A stretch of DNA of 32,833 bases, taken from contig JAGWOC010000034.1 of NCBI GenBank assembly GCA_028872875.1, positions 1 through 32,833 on the forward strand, given 5' to 3'. Shown here in pieces: positions 1 through 8,010 of the stretch (its first letter is position 1; each line of letters starts with the position of its first letter). The notes beneath the pieces are model-generated. The model saw only the letters and a program-made list of their open reading frames with translations, was not told the origin of the DNA and did no database searches. Source of the DNA: Chloroflexota bacterium. GTDB taxonomy: Bacteria; Chloroflexota; Dehalococcoidia; DSTF01; JACRBR01. A program made the translations under genes and the position numbers.

Positions 1-1
1 C

Positions 2-577
2 GCCAGCGAGCGGCTCGGCGCGGTCTACGTGCTGGCGCTGACGACGGGCGCGCGTCAGGGTGAGCTACTGGCGCTCCGCTGGCGCGACGTTGACCTTGAG
101 CGCGGCACGATGCAGGTGCGCACGTCGTTGCAGTGGACGAAGGCCGGGCCGGTGTTCAGCGAGCCGAAGACACCGCGCTCGCGCCGGCTGATCACCCTCA
201 CCGCCCGCGCCGTCGCCGCGCTGCGCCAGCACCGCGCGGCTCAAGCCGAAGAACGGCTCCGGCTCGGCCGCGCCTGGGAAGACCACGACCTCGTATTCGC
301 CAACGAGGTCGGCGCCCCCATGAGCGCGAGCAACCTGCTCCGGCGCTCATACCGCCGGCTGTTGCGGGACGCAGGGCTGCCACACATGCGCTTCCACGAC
401 CTGCGGCACACCGCGGCGACTCTGCTACTCGGGCAGGGCGTGCACCCGAAGATCGTCTCGGAGATGCTCGGCCACAGTCAGGTTGGCATCACGCTCGACC
501 TGTACAGCCACGTCACGCCGACGATGCAGCAGCAGGCGGCGGCGGCGATGGACGCCGCTCTCGGCGCGCCGCCGTGA
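2..577 (+). CDS. Tyrosine recombinase/integrase, C-terminal part (5' end outside window)
   Basis: The reading frame is open from the first bases of the window, so the N-terminal arm- and core-binding domains lie to the left and the gene is partial. The visible part is the catalytic domain of a phage-type tyrosine integrase. It shows the first catalytic Arg in TGARQGELLALRW, the HxxR box in HDLRHTAATLLL, and the C-terminal LGHSQVGITLDLYSH segment with the second His and the nucleophilic Tyr. These enzymes cut and rejoin DNA at att sites through a 3'-phosphotyrosine intermediate. The gene points toward the 3' end of tRNA-Trp less than 100 bases downstream, the usual arrangement for an element integrated in a tRNA gene. 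The family call is certain; whether the element is a phage, an ICE or a remnant cannot be seen. Confidence 0.93.
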   Translation, partial: ASERLGAVYVLALTTGARQGELLALRWRDVDLERGTMQVRTSLQWTKAGPVFSEPKTPRSRRLITLTARAVAALRQHRAAQAEERLRLGRAWEDHDLVFANEVGAPMSASNLLRRSYRRLLRDAGLPHMRFHDLRHTAATLLLGQGVHPKIVSEMLGHSQVGITLDLYSHVTPTMQQQAAAAMDAALGAPP

Positions 578-581
578 TCCT

Positions 582-604
582 GTGGCTACATTCGTGGCTA
601 CATT
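582..604 (+). repeat. Tandem 11-bp direct repeat after the integrase gene
   Basis: GTGGCTACATT occurs twice with a 12-base period, directly behind the integrase stop codon and before the tRNA-Trp gene. Short tandem repeats beside an att site are typical of arm-type binding sites for the N-terminal domain of tyrosine integrases. The repeat is seen in the sequence; the binding role is inferred. Confidence 0.5.
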
Positions 605-620
605 TGCCGCGCAGACGAAC

Positions 621-650
621 AAAACGGGACGGGCATTATGTCCGTCCCGT
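621..650 (-). terminator. Hairpin terminator downstream of tRNA-Trp
   Basis: A 9-bp perfect inverted repeat (ACGGGACGG at 624-632 and CCGTCCCGT at 642-650) extends by three more pairs, one of them G-T, to a 3-base loop. On the minus strand it is followed by GTTTTGTT, so it reads best as an intrinsic terminator for tRNA-Trp. It may also stop integrase transcription on the other strand, where the T run is weaker. Confidence 0.6.
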
Positions 651-661
651 ATCTGTTTCAC

Positions 662-737
662 TGGCAGGAGTGGAGGGACTCGAACCCCCGACCGGCGGTT
701 TTGGAGACCGCTGCTCTACCAGCTGAGCTACACTCCT
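662..737 (-). tRNA. tRNA-Trp (anticodon CCA)
   Basis: The minus strand folds into a full cloverleaf. The acceptor stem AGGAGTG pairs with CACTCCT, the D arm is GCTCAGCTGGTAGAGC, and the anticodon stem GCGGT/ACCGC has loop CTCCAAA, giving anticodon CCA. The T arm contains GTTCGAGTC, the discriminator base is G, and the 3' CCA is encoded at 662-664. The 3' end faces the integrase gene, so it is the probable attachment site of the element to the left. Confidence 0.96.
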
Positions 738-747
738 GCGCACCCGC

Positions 748-776
748 AGTATAGGTGAGCGCGCCCCCCCATCCAA
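748..776 (-). promoter_or_regulatory. Sigma-A-type promoter of tRNA-Trp
   Basis: Reading the minus strand, TTGGAT (771-776) and TATACT (748-753) are separated by 17 bases. The -10 box lies 10 bases before the mature tRNA 5' end. Both boxes and the spacing are close to the bacterial housekeeping consensus. Confidence 0.7.
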
Positions 777-788
777 CGCCGGCAGCCG

Positions 789-1847
789 CTACAACACCGC
801 ACGCCAGGCATCGAGCGCCCGCTGTGCGGCGCCCGAGGTCAGTGCGCCGCGCGCGCGGTCCAGCGCCGCAGGCAGGTCGCTGGCGCGTCCGGCGAGGTGG
901 ATGCGCAGCGCCGCGTTGAGGAGCACGAGGTCGCGCTCCGATGCGCGCGCGCTGCCGTCCAGCACGGCCATCGTCATGCGGGCGGACCGCTCTGCGTCGC
1001 CGGGCGCGAGGTCGGCATCCGTCGCCGGCGCGAGGCCGAGTTCCTCCGCGTTGAGGCGCGACTCGTGCTGCTCGCCCGCGGCGTCGATCTCGATGATCCG
1101 CGTGCCCCGAGAGGTCGTCACATCTTCGTGGCCCTCCATGCCCTGCACGACGAGCGTGCGCCGCCAGCCGAGGCCGCAGATCACGGGCGCGAGCTGCCTG
1201 AGGTACGGCATGTGCGCCACGCCCAGCAGGTGATACGGCGCGCGCGCCAGGTCGGCGATCTTCTCCACCATGTGCAGCGGCGTGCGCAGCCCCAGCTCCT
1301 GTCGCAGCGGCTTGAGCGCGTGCAGCGCCGGGACGGCGCGCGCCTGCCGCAGGTAGCCCAGCCCGCACGCCTCGATGCCATGCTCGACCGTGGCCGGATC
1401 GAGGTCCGTCGCGACGCCCAGCGCGGCGATCACGGCGCCGACGGCCAGCCCCTGCTTGGGGCCGAGGTCTCGCTCGCCGTGCATCAGCACCGGCACGCTC
1501 GCCGCGGCCGCGACGATGCTCGCCGCGGGGCTGACGACGACGTGCTTCGCCCGCCCGTCGTAGGGGCTGCCGACGTCGAGCAGCCCGTCGACGCGCGGGC
1601 GGAGCGGCGCGGCGCGCGTCCGCACGGCGTCGATGTAGCCGAGCAGTTCGTCCGGCGCCTCGCCGCGGTACCGCTGGAGCAACAGCAGCGCCCCGGCCTG
1701 CGCGGGCGTCGCCTCGCCGTCCATGATCGCGTCGAGCGCGCGGCGCGCCTCCGCGCGCGTCAGCGTGCGGCCGTTGGTCGGGCCCATGCCGACGGCGACG
1801 ACCAGGTCGCGGATGCCGATGCTTGCCGCGGGTTGCAGGATCTTCAC
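789..1847 (-). CDS. TrpD2/YbiB-type anthranilate phosphoribosyltransferase-like protein
   Basis: The 352-residue product aligns over its whole length with the TrpD fold (nucleoside phosphorylase class III / anthranilate phosphoribosyltransferase). An N-terminal helical region ([23 protein letters not shown]) is followed by an alpha/beta domain. The PRPP-binding GTGGD loop of genuine TrpD is replaced by GSPYDGR, and the usual KHGNR becomes MHGER. That pattern fits the TrpD2/YbiB group, members of which bind nucleic acid and have no shown tryptophan role. No other trp gene is nearby. The chosen start is GTG; an internal ATG near residue 21 is less likely because upstream residues are conserved in style. 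I am confident of the fold and only moderately confident of the subgroup. Confidence 0.8.
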   Translation of the reverse strand: MKILQPAASIGIRDLVVAVGMGPTNGRTLTRAEARRALDAIMDGEATPAQAGALLLLQRYRGEAPDELLGYIDAVRTRAAPLRPRVDGLLDVGSPYDGRAKHVVVSPAASIVAAAASVPVLMHGERDLGPKQGLAVGAVIAALGVATDLDPATVEHGIEACGLGYLRQARAVPALHALKPLRQELGLRTPLHMVEKIADLARAPYHLLGVAHMPYLRQLAPVICGLGWRRTLVVQGMEGHEDVTTSRGTRIIEIDAAGEQHESRLNAEELGLAPATDADLAPGDAERSARMTMAVLDGSARASERDLVLLNAALRIHLAGRASDLPAALDRARGALTSGAAQRALDAWRAVL

Positions 1848-2025
1848 GCGGTCAGTGTATCGACGCCGCGACCCGCTCGGCTGCGGGTACGGGACATTCG
1901 CGCAGATTCGCAGGGGTCCGCGCGGGCATCGCTGCGCGGGCCACTCCGCCGGGAGCCCGCCTGGGAGCCAGCGACGACCGCGGACCAGACACGCCGGCAG
2001 CCCGGCGGCGCCTCATCGCCGGCCG

Positions 2026-2054
2026 TTCCGCGATACCGCACCCTCTGCTACGAT
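2026..2054 (+). promoter_or_regulatory. Possible leaderless promoter of the carboxylase gene
   Basis: TACGAT at 2049-2054 ends six bases before the ATG at 2061, and a weak -35 candidate (TTCCGC) sits 17 bases upstream. No Shine-Dalgarno sequence is visible before this start. The spacing would place transcription start at or next to the A of the ATG, which suggests a leaderless mRNA. Confidence 0.4.
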
Positions 2055-2060
2055 CCCGGC

Positions 2061-3611
2061 ATGTCCAACGAAGAACGCCTCAAGCGGCTCCTGGAAATGA
2101 AGGAACAGGCGCGCCTCGGCGGCGGCGCCAAGCGCATCGAAGCGCAGCACGAGCGCGGGAAGCTCACCGCACGCGAGCGGCTCGATGTCCTGCTCGACCC
2201 CGGCACGTTCGAAGAGTTCGACCAGCTCATGGTGCACCGTGCGACAGAGTTCGGGCTCGACAAGCAGCACTACCTGGGCGACGCGGTCGTCACGGGCTAC
2301 GGCAAGATCGACGGCCGCGGCGTCTTCGTCTTCTCGCAGGACTTCACCGTCTTCGGCGGCTCGCTGTCGGAAGCGATGGGCGAGAAGATGTCGAAGGTGA
2401 TGGACTTCGCGCTGAAGACCGGCGCGCCGGTGATCGGCATCAACGACTCGGGCGGCGCACGCATCCAGGAGGGCGTCGCCAGCCTCGGCGGCTACGGCGA
2501 CATCTTCCTGCGCAACACGCTTGCCTCGGGCGTGATCCCGCAGATCTCGGTGATCATGGGGCCGTGCGCCGGCGGGGCGGTGTATTCGCCGGCGCTCACC
2601 GACTTTATCTTCATGACGCAGAACACATCGCAGATGTTCATCACTGGCCCCGACGTGATCAAGTCCGTCACCGGGGAGGACGTGACGCACGAGGAGCTGG
2701 GCGGCGCGCTCGCGCACGCCACACGCAGTGGTGTGGCGCACTTCGCGATCGACAACGAGGAGGACACGCTGCTCGAAGTGCGCCGGCTCATGTCGTTCCT
2801 GCCGCTCAACAACATGGAGGACCCGCCGCTGGTGGAGACCGGCGACGACATCCACCGCCGGTCGGAACAGCTCCTGAACATCGTCCCGGACGACGCGACG
2901 AAGAGCTACGACGTCCGCGAGGTGATCCACGAGATCGTCGACGCGGGCGACTTCATGGAGGTGCACGCGCAGTTCGCCCAGAACATCGTTGTCGGCTTCG
3001 CGCGCATGGCGGGCCGCACGGTGGGCGTCGTCGCGAACCAGCCGATGTACCTGGCCGGCGTGCTCGACATCGACTCCTCGCGGAAGGCCGCGCGCTTCGT
3101 GCGCTTCTGCGACGCCTTCAACATCCCGATCCTGACGCTGGTCGACGTGCCCGGCTTCCTGCCTGGCGTCGCGCAGGAGTACGGCGGCATCATCGTCCAC
3201 GGGGCGAAGCTCGTGTTCGCCTACTCCGAGGCCACGGTGCCGAAGGTGACCGTCATCATGCGCAAGGCGTACGGCGGCGCGTACGACGCGATGGGCTCGA
3301 AGCACCTGCGCGCCGACATGAACTTCTCCTGGCCGCAGGGCGAGATCGCCGTCGTCGGACCGGAGCCCGCGGTGAACATCCTCTACCGGCAGCGGCTGCA
3401 ACAGGCCGAAGATCCGGTCGCCGAGCGCGCCAAGTTGACCGCGGGCTACGCCGAGCGCTTCGCCAACCCGTACGTCGCCGCCGCCCGCGGCTACGTCGAC
3501 GACGTGATCGACCCGCGCGACACGCGCTCGCGGGTGATCCGTGCGTTCGAGATGCTGCGCACGAAGACCGACGACACGCCGGCCAAGAAGCACAGCAACC
3601 TGCCGCTGTAA
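2061..3611 (+). CDS. pccB: Acyl-CoA carboxylase, carboxyltransferase (beta) subunit, propionyl-CoA carboxylase type
   Basis: This 516-residue protein is a full-length carboxyltransferase of the PccB/AccD5/MmdA family. It moves the carboxyl group from carboxybiotin to an acyl-CoA, typically propionyl-CoA, giving (S)-methylmalonyl-CoA. Two crotonase-like halves are clear. The N-terminal half has [11 protein letters not shown] near residue 130 and [16 protein letters not shown] near 167. The C-terminal half has [14 protein letters not shown] and [10 protein letters not shown]. Both Gly-Gly oxyanion-hole motifs are intact. The start [14 protein letters not shown] matches the family's usual N-terminus, so a longer in-frame upstream extension was rejected. 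The biotin carboxylase/BCCP partner is not in the window. Methylmalonyl-CoA epimerase at 26463-26867 would act next in the same pathway. MmdA of a sodium-pump decarboxylase is an alternative I cannot exclude. Confidence 0.93.
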   Translation: MSNEERLKRLLEMKEQARLGGGAKRIEAQHERGKLTARERLDVLLDPGTFEEFDQLMVHRATEFGLDKQHYLGDAVVTGYGKIDGRGVFVFSQDFTVFGGSLSEAMGEKMSKVMDFALKTGAPVIGINDSGGARIQEGVASLGGYGDIFLRNTLASGVIPQISVIMGPCAGGAVYSPALTDFIFMTQNTSQMFITGPDVIKSVTGEDVTHEELGGALAHATRSGVAHFAIDNEEDTLLEVRRLMSFLPLNNMEDPPLVETGDDIHRRSEQLLNIVPDDATKSYDVREVIHEIVDAGDFMEVHAQFAQNIVVGFARMAGRTVGVVANQPMYLAGVLDIDSSRKAARFVRFCDAFNIPILTLVDVPGFLPGVAQEYGGIIVHGAKLVFAYSEATVPKVTVIMRKAYGGAYDAMGSKHLRADMNFSWPQGEIAVVGPEPAVNILYRQRLQQAEDPVAERAKLTAGYAERFANPYVAAARGYVDDVIDPRDTRSRVIRAFEMLRTKTDDTPAKKHSNLPL

Positions 3612-3633
3612 CACGCCATGATCGTGGTCCGCT

Positions 3634-4335
3634 TCAGAGCGTGGTCTCCGTCCCGTCGCGCAGGCTACGCGCGACGACGGATACGCCGGCGCCGTTCCGG
3701 GCGAAGCGCGCGATGTTGATCGACCGCGCGAGGTCGGGAGAGCCGGAGTAGTACGCAAACGCTCCCTCGCGGCCCACGCGCTCACGGCGGTCCCAGTGCC
3801 CCAGCGCCACGTAATCGGCGCCAAGCGCGGCGATGTCATCGTCGTGGATCAGCCATGCCCGATGCAGGTCGGCCGGGCCGCCGACGTAATGCCCGTGCGC
3901 CATCACGACGGTGCGCCGCTGCGACCGCGGCCACGGCCGCGGCAGCGGGTGCATGTCGTGATAGTCGGTGTGGGGTTGGCCCCCCACCTCGAGCTGCAAG
4001 TCCGGGAAGGCGGCCGTATCGTCCGTCAGGCCGAGTACGTGGAGCCCCGGCCGGAGGGCCAGGCGATGGTACACCGCGTCGTCCCGCAGCGGGTCGTGGT
4101 TGCCCGGCAGGATCACGACCGCGCACCCCGCTCCGGACAGCGCGGCCGCCGCGGCATCGAGCACGGGCGACGGCACGCGGTTGTGGTCGAAGATGTCGCC
4201 GGCGAGCAGCAGCACGTCCGCGCCCGCCTCTCGCGCCGCCGCGAGCACCTGCCGCAAGCCACCGATGCCGCGGTCGCCGCCGTCCCGCCCGATGTGCAGG
4301 TCGGAGCTGTGCGCCAGCACGAGGTCGTGGGCCAT
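3634..4335 (-). CDS. Metallophosphoesterase, SbcD/Mre11-like
   Basis: This 233-residue calcineurin-like phosphoesterase carries the family's metal-ligand motifs in order: SSDLH (Asp12, His14), AGDIFDHN (Asp47, Asn52), LPGNHD (Asn79-His80-Asp81), AHGHY and GHWD. The last is GHxH in most relatives, so one ligand appears to be Asp here. The N-terminal half most resembles the nuclease domain of SbcD/Mre11, but the protein lacks a capping domain and there is no SbcC neighbour. A general DNA-repair exonuclease-family phosphoesterase is the safest name. It converges on pccB with only 22 bases between them. Confidence 0.85.
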   Translation of the reverse strand: MAHDLVLAHSSDLHIGRDGGDRGIGGLRQVLAAAREAGADVLLLAGDIFDHNRVPSPVLDAAAAALSGAGCAVVILPGNHDPLRDDAVYHRLALRPGLHVLGLTDDTAAFPDLQLEVGGQPHTDYHDMHPLPRPWPRSQRRTVVMAHGHYVGGPADLHRAWLIHDDDIAALGADYVALGHWDRRERVGREGAFAYYSGSPDLARSINIARFARNGAGVSVVARSLRDGTETTL

Positions 4336-4375
4336 GCGTCTCTCCGGTGCGGGTCCTCGCGCGCTCAGCGCGTGC

Positions 4376-4395
4376 GGCCAGCGTATCGGCTGGCC
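4376..4395. repeat. Perfect inverted repeat between divergent genes
   Basis: GGCCAGC and GCTGGCC flank a 6-base loop in the region between the phosphoesterase start and the universal stress protein start. It could be an operator or an mRNA hairpin; the sequence does not decide which. Confidence 0.35.
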
Positions 4396-4522
4396 ATCCC
4401 GGCGGCCAGCACGGCGTGTGTCTGCCGCGAGAGGTGTACAGTACAGGCGCCTGCGCCCACCCGCCGTGCGCGAGGACCCGGTGGCGGTGCCGGATGTACG
4501 ACATGCCCCGAAGGAGGGACCG

Positions 4523-5410
4523 ATGCAGCAGCAAGGCCCGGTGCTTGTCCCGCTCGACGGGTCGGAGGTGGCGGAACGCGCGCTCCCGTACGCCGCGGCG
4601 GTCGCGCGTGCCCTGGGCGCGCCGGTGCTGCTCGTGTCGGTGCGCCGGCCGGCGGCGACGGCGCTGCGCGCGCGGCGCCCGGAGCAGGCGGATCGCGTCG
4701 AGCGCGAGACGGAGGCCGCCGCACGCTCCTACCTCGAGGAGGCGAGCGGGCGCCTCGACGCGGCGCTTGCGCCGGAGACGGCCGTGCGCGCGGGCGAGCC
4801 GGCGGAGGAGATCGTCTCGCTCGCCCGCGAGCGCGGCGCCCGCCTGCTCGTGATCAGCACGCACGGGCGGTCCGGCATCCGCCGCTGGATCCGCGGCAGC
4901 GTGGCGACCCGCATCCTGCGCGATGCTACGGCACCGGTGCTGGTCGTCGGCCCGAACGTGCCGGCGCCAGTCTCGCCGGTCTCGCTGCGCCACCTCGCGG
5001 TGCCGCTCGACGGCTCGCCCGTGGCCGAGGCCGCGCTGCCGGTGGCGGCAGCGCTCGCCCGCGCCCTCGGCGCCCGCGTAGCGCTGGTGCGCGTCGTCGC
5101 CTGGGCCGTCGAGTCGTACCCGTTCTCGCCGGTCGCCCTCTCGCTGCCTGAGCTCGACGACGAGCTGGAGGCGGATGCGCACGCCTACCTCGACACGCAC
5201 CGCACCGCGGTCGGCGACGCCGAGACCGTGATCCTGCACGGCCACGCGGCCGACCGGCTCTGCGCGTTCGTCGAGGCGGAGCGCATCGACCTGGTCGTCA
5301 TGACCACCCACGCGCGGTCGCCCGTCACTCGCGCCGTGATGGGGAGCACCGCCGACCGCGTGATCCAGTGCCCGGCGCCGGTGCTGCTCATCCGGCCGCA
5401 GGCGGGGTAG
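4523..5410 (+). CDS. Universal stress protein with two UspA domains
   Basis: The 295-residue protein consists of two UspA domains. The first begins VLVPLDGSEVAERAL and ends with THGRSGIRRWIRGSVATRIL, which contains the ATP-binding G-2X-G-9X-G(S/T) pattern. The second begins LAVPLDGSPVAEAAL and ends THARSPVTRAVMGSTADRVI, where the first Gly of the pattern is Ala, so nucleotide binding may differ. AAGGAGGG at 4511-4518 sits at good spacing before the ATG and fixes the start; earlier in-frame starts would run through the divergent promoter region. Tandem USPs of this form are common members of DevR/DosR regulons in actinobacteria, and a DevR-like regulator lies 2 kb away. That regulatory link is inference only. 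Confidence 0.92.
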   Translation: MQQQGPVLVPLDGSEVAERALPYAAAVARALGAPVLLVSVRRPAATALRARRPEQADRVERETEAAARSYLEEASGRLDAALAPETAVRAGEPAEEIVSLARERGARLLVISTHGRSGIRRWIRGSVATRILRDATAPVLVVGPNVPAPVSPVSLRHLAVPLDGSPVAEAALPVAAALARALGARVALVRVVAWAVESYPFSPVALSLPELDDELEADAHAYLDTHRTAVGDAETVILHGHAADRLCAFVEAERIDLVVMTTHARSPVTRAVMGSTADRVIQCPAPVLLIRPQAG

Positions 5411-5414
5411 CGGG

Positions 5415-5431
5415 GGACGGACGGCCCGTCC
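5415..5431. terminator. Hairpin between convergent genes
   Basis: GGACGG and CCGTCC form a 6-bp stem with a 5-base loop in the 42-base gap between the universal stress protein and the convergent copper lipoprotein gene. There is no T run, so termination strength is uncertain. Confidence 0.35.
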
Positions 5432-5452
5432 GGGACGAGCGCCCCGGCGCGG

Positions 5453-6061
5453 TCAGGTGACCGTCAGGATGCCGGTCATCGTCGCCGGATGCACGTCACA
5501 GTGATAGTAGTAGGTTCCGGGCGCGAGCTTCAGCGTCAGGGTCTGTTGCACAGGGCCGGTCGCGACGGCGGTCGCGCCGACGACCGGGCCGCTCGCATCC
5601 GTCCCCTTGAAGACCTTCAGGTTGTGCGGGATGCCGCCGTCCTTGTTGTCGAAGTCGATCGTGATCGTGCCCGCAGGGGCCGTGAGCTTCGACTTGTCGA
5701 ACAGGATGTTCTCGGCGACGAGCTTCAGCGTCGTCGCCGTGCCCCCGGCGGCGGGCGTCCCGGCGGCCGGCGTGCCGGAAGCGGGCGCCGTGGCGGCGGG
5801 CGTGCCGGCCGGGGACGTGGCAGCCGTCGGCTGCGCCGCGGGCGTGCCGGCGGACGGTGCCGTCGCCGCGGGAGCGGCGCCGCCGGCGAACGTCGAGACC
5901 GGCGGCGGCGTGTAGTTCGGCGGCGCCGGCGTGATCGCGAAGGTCGTGACCGGCGTTGGCTCGGCGGGACTCGAGTTCGCGCAGGCGCCGAAGACCACGG
6001 CCGTCAGCCCGATCATCATGAGCGCGAAGGCCGCGCGTGCTGTCGTTCTGGTCAGGTTCAC
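5453..6061 (-). CDS. Cupredoxin-domain lipoprotein
   Basis: This is a secreted blue-copper-type protein of 202 residues. The N-terminus has an Arg-containing n-region, a hydrophobic stretch and a lipobox-like VFGAC with the lipidation Cys at about residue 27. A low-complexity linker of GTPAA/TSPAG-like repeats follows. The C-terminal 85 residues form a plastocyanin-like domain whose copper ligands can be read: His in GIPHNLKVF, then Cys, His and Met in YYYHCDVHPATMTG. GAGGAG about ten bases upstream supports the GTG start. It follows the multicopper oxidase by 31 bases on the same strand, so the two are probably cotranscribed and may exchange electrons outside the membrane. Confidence 0.88.
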   Translation of the reverse strand: MNLTRTTARAAFALMMIGLTAVVFGACANSSPAEPTPVTTFAITPAPPNYTPPPVSTFAGGAAPAATAPSAGTPAAQPTAATSPAGTPAATAPASGTPAAGTPAAGGTATTLKLVAENILFDKSKLTAPAGTITIDFDNKDGGIPHNLKVFKGTDASGPVVGATAVATGPVQQTLTLKLAPGTYYYHCDVHPATMTGILTVT

Positions 6062-6092
6062 CGGATGCTCCTCGCTAGGGCTCGTGCGGCGC

Positions 6093-7166
6093 TCAATGGG
6101 CGTGCGCGGATGCCGCGGCGCCCGCCGCCGGCACCACGCCCGCCTTCGGCTGGATGGAGGCGATCGCGTCGCCAAGCAGCTTCTGCAGGTCGGCGATGTT
6201 GACGCTGTCCGTATACACCACGGGGATGATCATGCCGCCGTTCGCCACGGCGATGTTGAGCGACTTCGGGTCCGGCCCCATCACGTGCGACAGGACGTGG
6301 CAGTGGAAGATCCACGCCCCCCTCCCCGGCGCGTTCATGCGCACCTCCACGTCGACGGTCTGCCCCGGCGCGACCAGGACGGTGTTCTCGACACGCGCTC
6401 CGCTGGCACCGTCGGGCAGCGACGTGCCGTCGCGCGCGATCTCCTTCGTAAAGTGGCCGTGGAAGTGCATGGGGTGCACTTCGATCGGGCTGATGTTGAT
6501 CATCCGCACGCGGATCAGGTCGCCCGTCTTCACGAGCCACGGGTCGACGTTCGGGAACTCCTTGCCGTTGATCAGGTAGTGTCCCTGGATGTTGTTGAGC
6601 AACACGATGCGGTCCTGCGTATAGCGACCGGTGCCGCCGTCGCGCGGGTCGACGATGAAGGCGCCGCTGAGGCCCATCGCGACCTGCTCCATGTCGTTCA
6701 TGTGCGCGTGGTACATGAACGTGCCGGGCGTGTTGGGGATCGTGAACTCATAGACGAAGGTCTCGCCGGGCATGACCGGCGGCTGGGTGAGCGGGGCGAC
6801 GCCGTCCATCGAGTTCGGGACGACGAGGCCGTGCCAGTGCACGCTCGACGCCTCGGCCAGCTCATTCTTGTAGTAGATGCGTACCTTGTCGCCGGCCTTG
6901 AAGCGCAGCGTCGGGCCGGGGATCTGGTTGTTGTAGCCCCAGACCTCGACGGGCGCCTGATCGGCACGGAACTGCCACATGAAGCGCGAGCTGGTCAGGT
7001 GCACCGCCTTGATGTTGCCGTCCTCGATCGTCACCTGCGCTTCCTTCGGCCCGAAGCGCTCGGTGGCCGCGCGGGCCTGACCGCCGTCGTGCTGGAACCA
7101 GAGCGCGGCGGCCACGACGGCGGCGGCGATGGAGAGCCAGGAGAGCGCGATCCATGTGCGGTTCAT
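6093..7166 (-). CDS. Multicopper oxidase (laccase-like)
   Basis: The 357-residue protein has an N-terminal membrane/signal segment (about residues 7-24) and cupredoxin domains with all four copper-binding boxes: HWHG (His110, His112), HAH (His153, His155), HPMHFHGHF (from His231) and HCHVLSHVM (His288, Cys289, His290, His294). The boxes match a trinuclear centre plus a type 1 site. The axial Met position is unclear. The short length suggests a two-domain or compact enzyme. The tail AHAH may bind metal. GGAGGAAGG before the second ATG sets the start; the first ATG lies upstream of this ribosome site. Substrate is unknown: copper, manganese, phenols or nitrite-type chemistry are all possible, though the HCH box is unlike NirK. 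Confidence 0.9.
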   Translation of the reverse strand: MNRTWIALSWLSIAAAVVAAALWFQHDGGQARAATERFGPKEAQVTIEDGNIKAVHLTSSRFMWQFRADQAPVEVWGYNNQIPGPTLRFKAGDKVRIYYKNELAEASSVHWHGLVVPNSMDGVAPLTQPPVMPGETFVYEFTIPNTPGTFMYHAHMNDMEQVAMGLSGAFIVDPRDGGTGRYTQDRIVLLNNIQGHYLINGKEFPNVDPWLVKTGDLIRVRMINISPIEVHPMHFHGHFTKEIARDGTSLPDGASGARVENTVLVAPGQTVDVEVRMNAPGRGAWIFHCHVLSHVMGPDPKSLNIAVANGGMIIPVVYTDSVNIADLQKLLGDAIASIQPKAGVVPAAGAAASAHAH

Positions 7167-7365
7167 AGTCTGTCCTTCCTCCAACATGAGGTTGCGGCCA
7201 TCGTGGCGTACGCTGGCAGCTCGCAGACGGGCCGATCGGCAGGTTTCCCCGGTCCGACGTTCCTAAAGGGGTTCAAAACTATTCTGCCGCCTGCCAGGCC
7301 GCGCGGGCGCGCCGGAGCACCGGCCGGTCGCGCGTCCGCCGGAGCCGCGCTGGGGCGGCGCGCTG

Positions 7366-8010
7366 TCAGCTATGCGGAGGCTCCCGCCGGGCGATGAACG
7401 CCGCGGCCTCTGAGCGGCGGCGCAGGTTGAGCTTGCTGAGGATGCTGCTGACGTAGTTCTTCACCGTCTTGTCGCTGAGGTACACCTCGCCCGCGATCTC
7501 CTTGTTGGTCTTTCCTTCGGCGATCAGGCCGAGGATGCGGTGCTCCTGCTCGGTGAGCGCGTTGAGCGGGTCATCGGACTTGCGTTGGTTCGAGGAGCGC
7601 ACGCGCTCGAGCACCTTCTGTGTGACCGCCGAGTCGAGCAGCGATTCGCCGCGGGCGACCGCGCTGATGGCGTCGGCGAGCGCGCCCCCGCGCGTCTGCT
7701 TGAGCACGTAGCCGGAGGCGCCCGCGAGGATCGACGCGAAGACGGCGTCCTCGTCGGCGTAGGAGGTGAGCATGATCACCTTCGTCTCGGGCCGTGCCTC
7801 GCGGATGTCGCGGCAGGCTTCGATGCCGCTGCCATCGGGCAGGCGCACGTCCATGACGATGACATCGGGCTGCGAGCGGCGCGCCTCGGCGACGGCCTCG
7901 GCGACGCTGCCCGCCTGACCGACGATCTCGAAGCCTTCGCGGCGACTGAGGAGCGACCGCAGCCCCTCGCGCACCACGTCATGGTCATCGACGATGAGAA
8001 TCCTGGTCAT
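7366..8010 (-). CDS. Response regulator, NarL/DevR (DosR)-like
   Basis: The 214-residue regulator has a CheY-like receiver with the acidic pair Asp8-Asp9, phosphoacceptor Asp54, the Thr/Ser switch residue in MLTSYAD and Lys104. A LuxR-type helix-turn-helix follows (LTEQEHRILGLIAEGKTNKEIA, then TVKNYVSSILSKL). The receiver and DNA-recognition helix closely resemble mycobacterial DevR/DosR, including the TVKNYVS recognition segment. Its start overlaps the stop of the kinase gene in an ATGA, so translation is coupled. The cognate kinase is the upstream gene. It probably controls redox or hypoxia genes nearby; the regulon is not proven by this sequence. Confidence 0.93.
   Translation of the reverse strand: MTRILIVDDHDVVREGLRSLLSRREGFEIVGQAGSVAEAVAEARRSQPDVIVMDVRLPDGSGIEACRDIREARPETKVIMLTSYADEDAVFASILAGASGYVLKQTRGGALADAISAVARGESLLDSAVTQKVLERVRSSNQRKSDDPLNALTEQEHRILGLIAEGKTNKEIAGEVYLSDKTVKNYVSSILSKLNLRRRSEAAAFIARREPPHS

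Noticed and set aside
897-2060. In-frame upstream extension of the carboxylase gene
   Set aside because: It would add almost 400 residues antisense to the TrpD2-like gene. The family N-terminus begins at the ATG at 2061.
2013-3839. A 608-codon minus-strand open frame across the carboxylase gene
   Set aside because: The plus-strand frame is a full-length carboxyltransferase with intact motifs; the antisense frame has only Arg/His/Asp-rich low-complexity sequence.
5740-5900. Repetitive GTPAA/TSPAG coding sequence, first suspected as a tandem DNA repeat or CRISPR-like array
   Set aside because: It is an Ala/Pro/Thr linker of the copper lipoprotein; units are irregular and there are no conserved spacers.
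6093-7166. Copper nitrite reductase (NirK) as a name for the multicopper oxidase
   Set aside because: The HCHxxxH box and the HPxHFHGH box are those of laccase-type oxidases with a trinuclear centre; NirK lacks the former.
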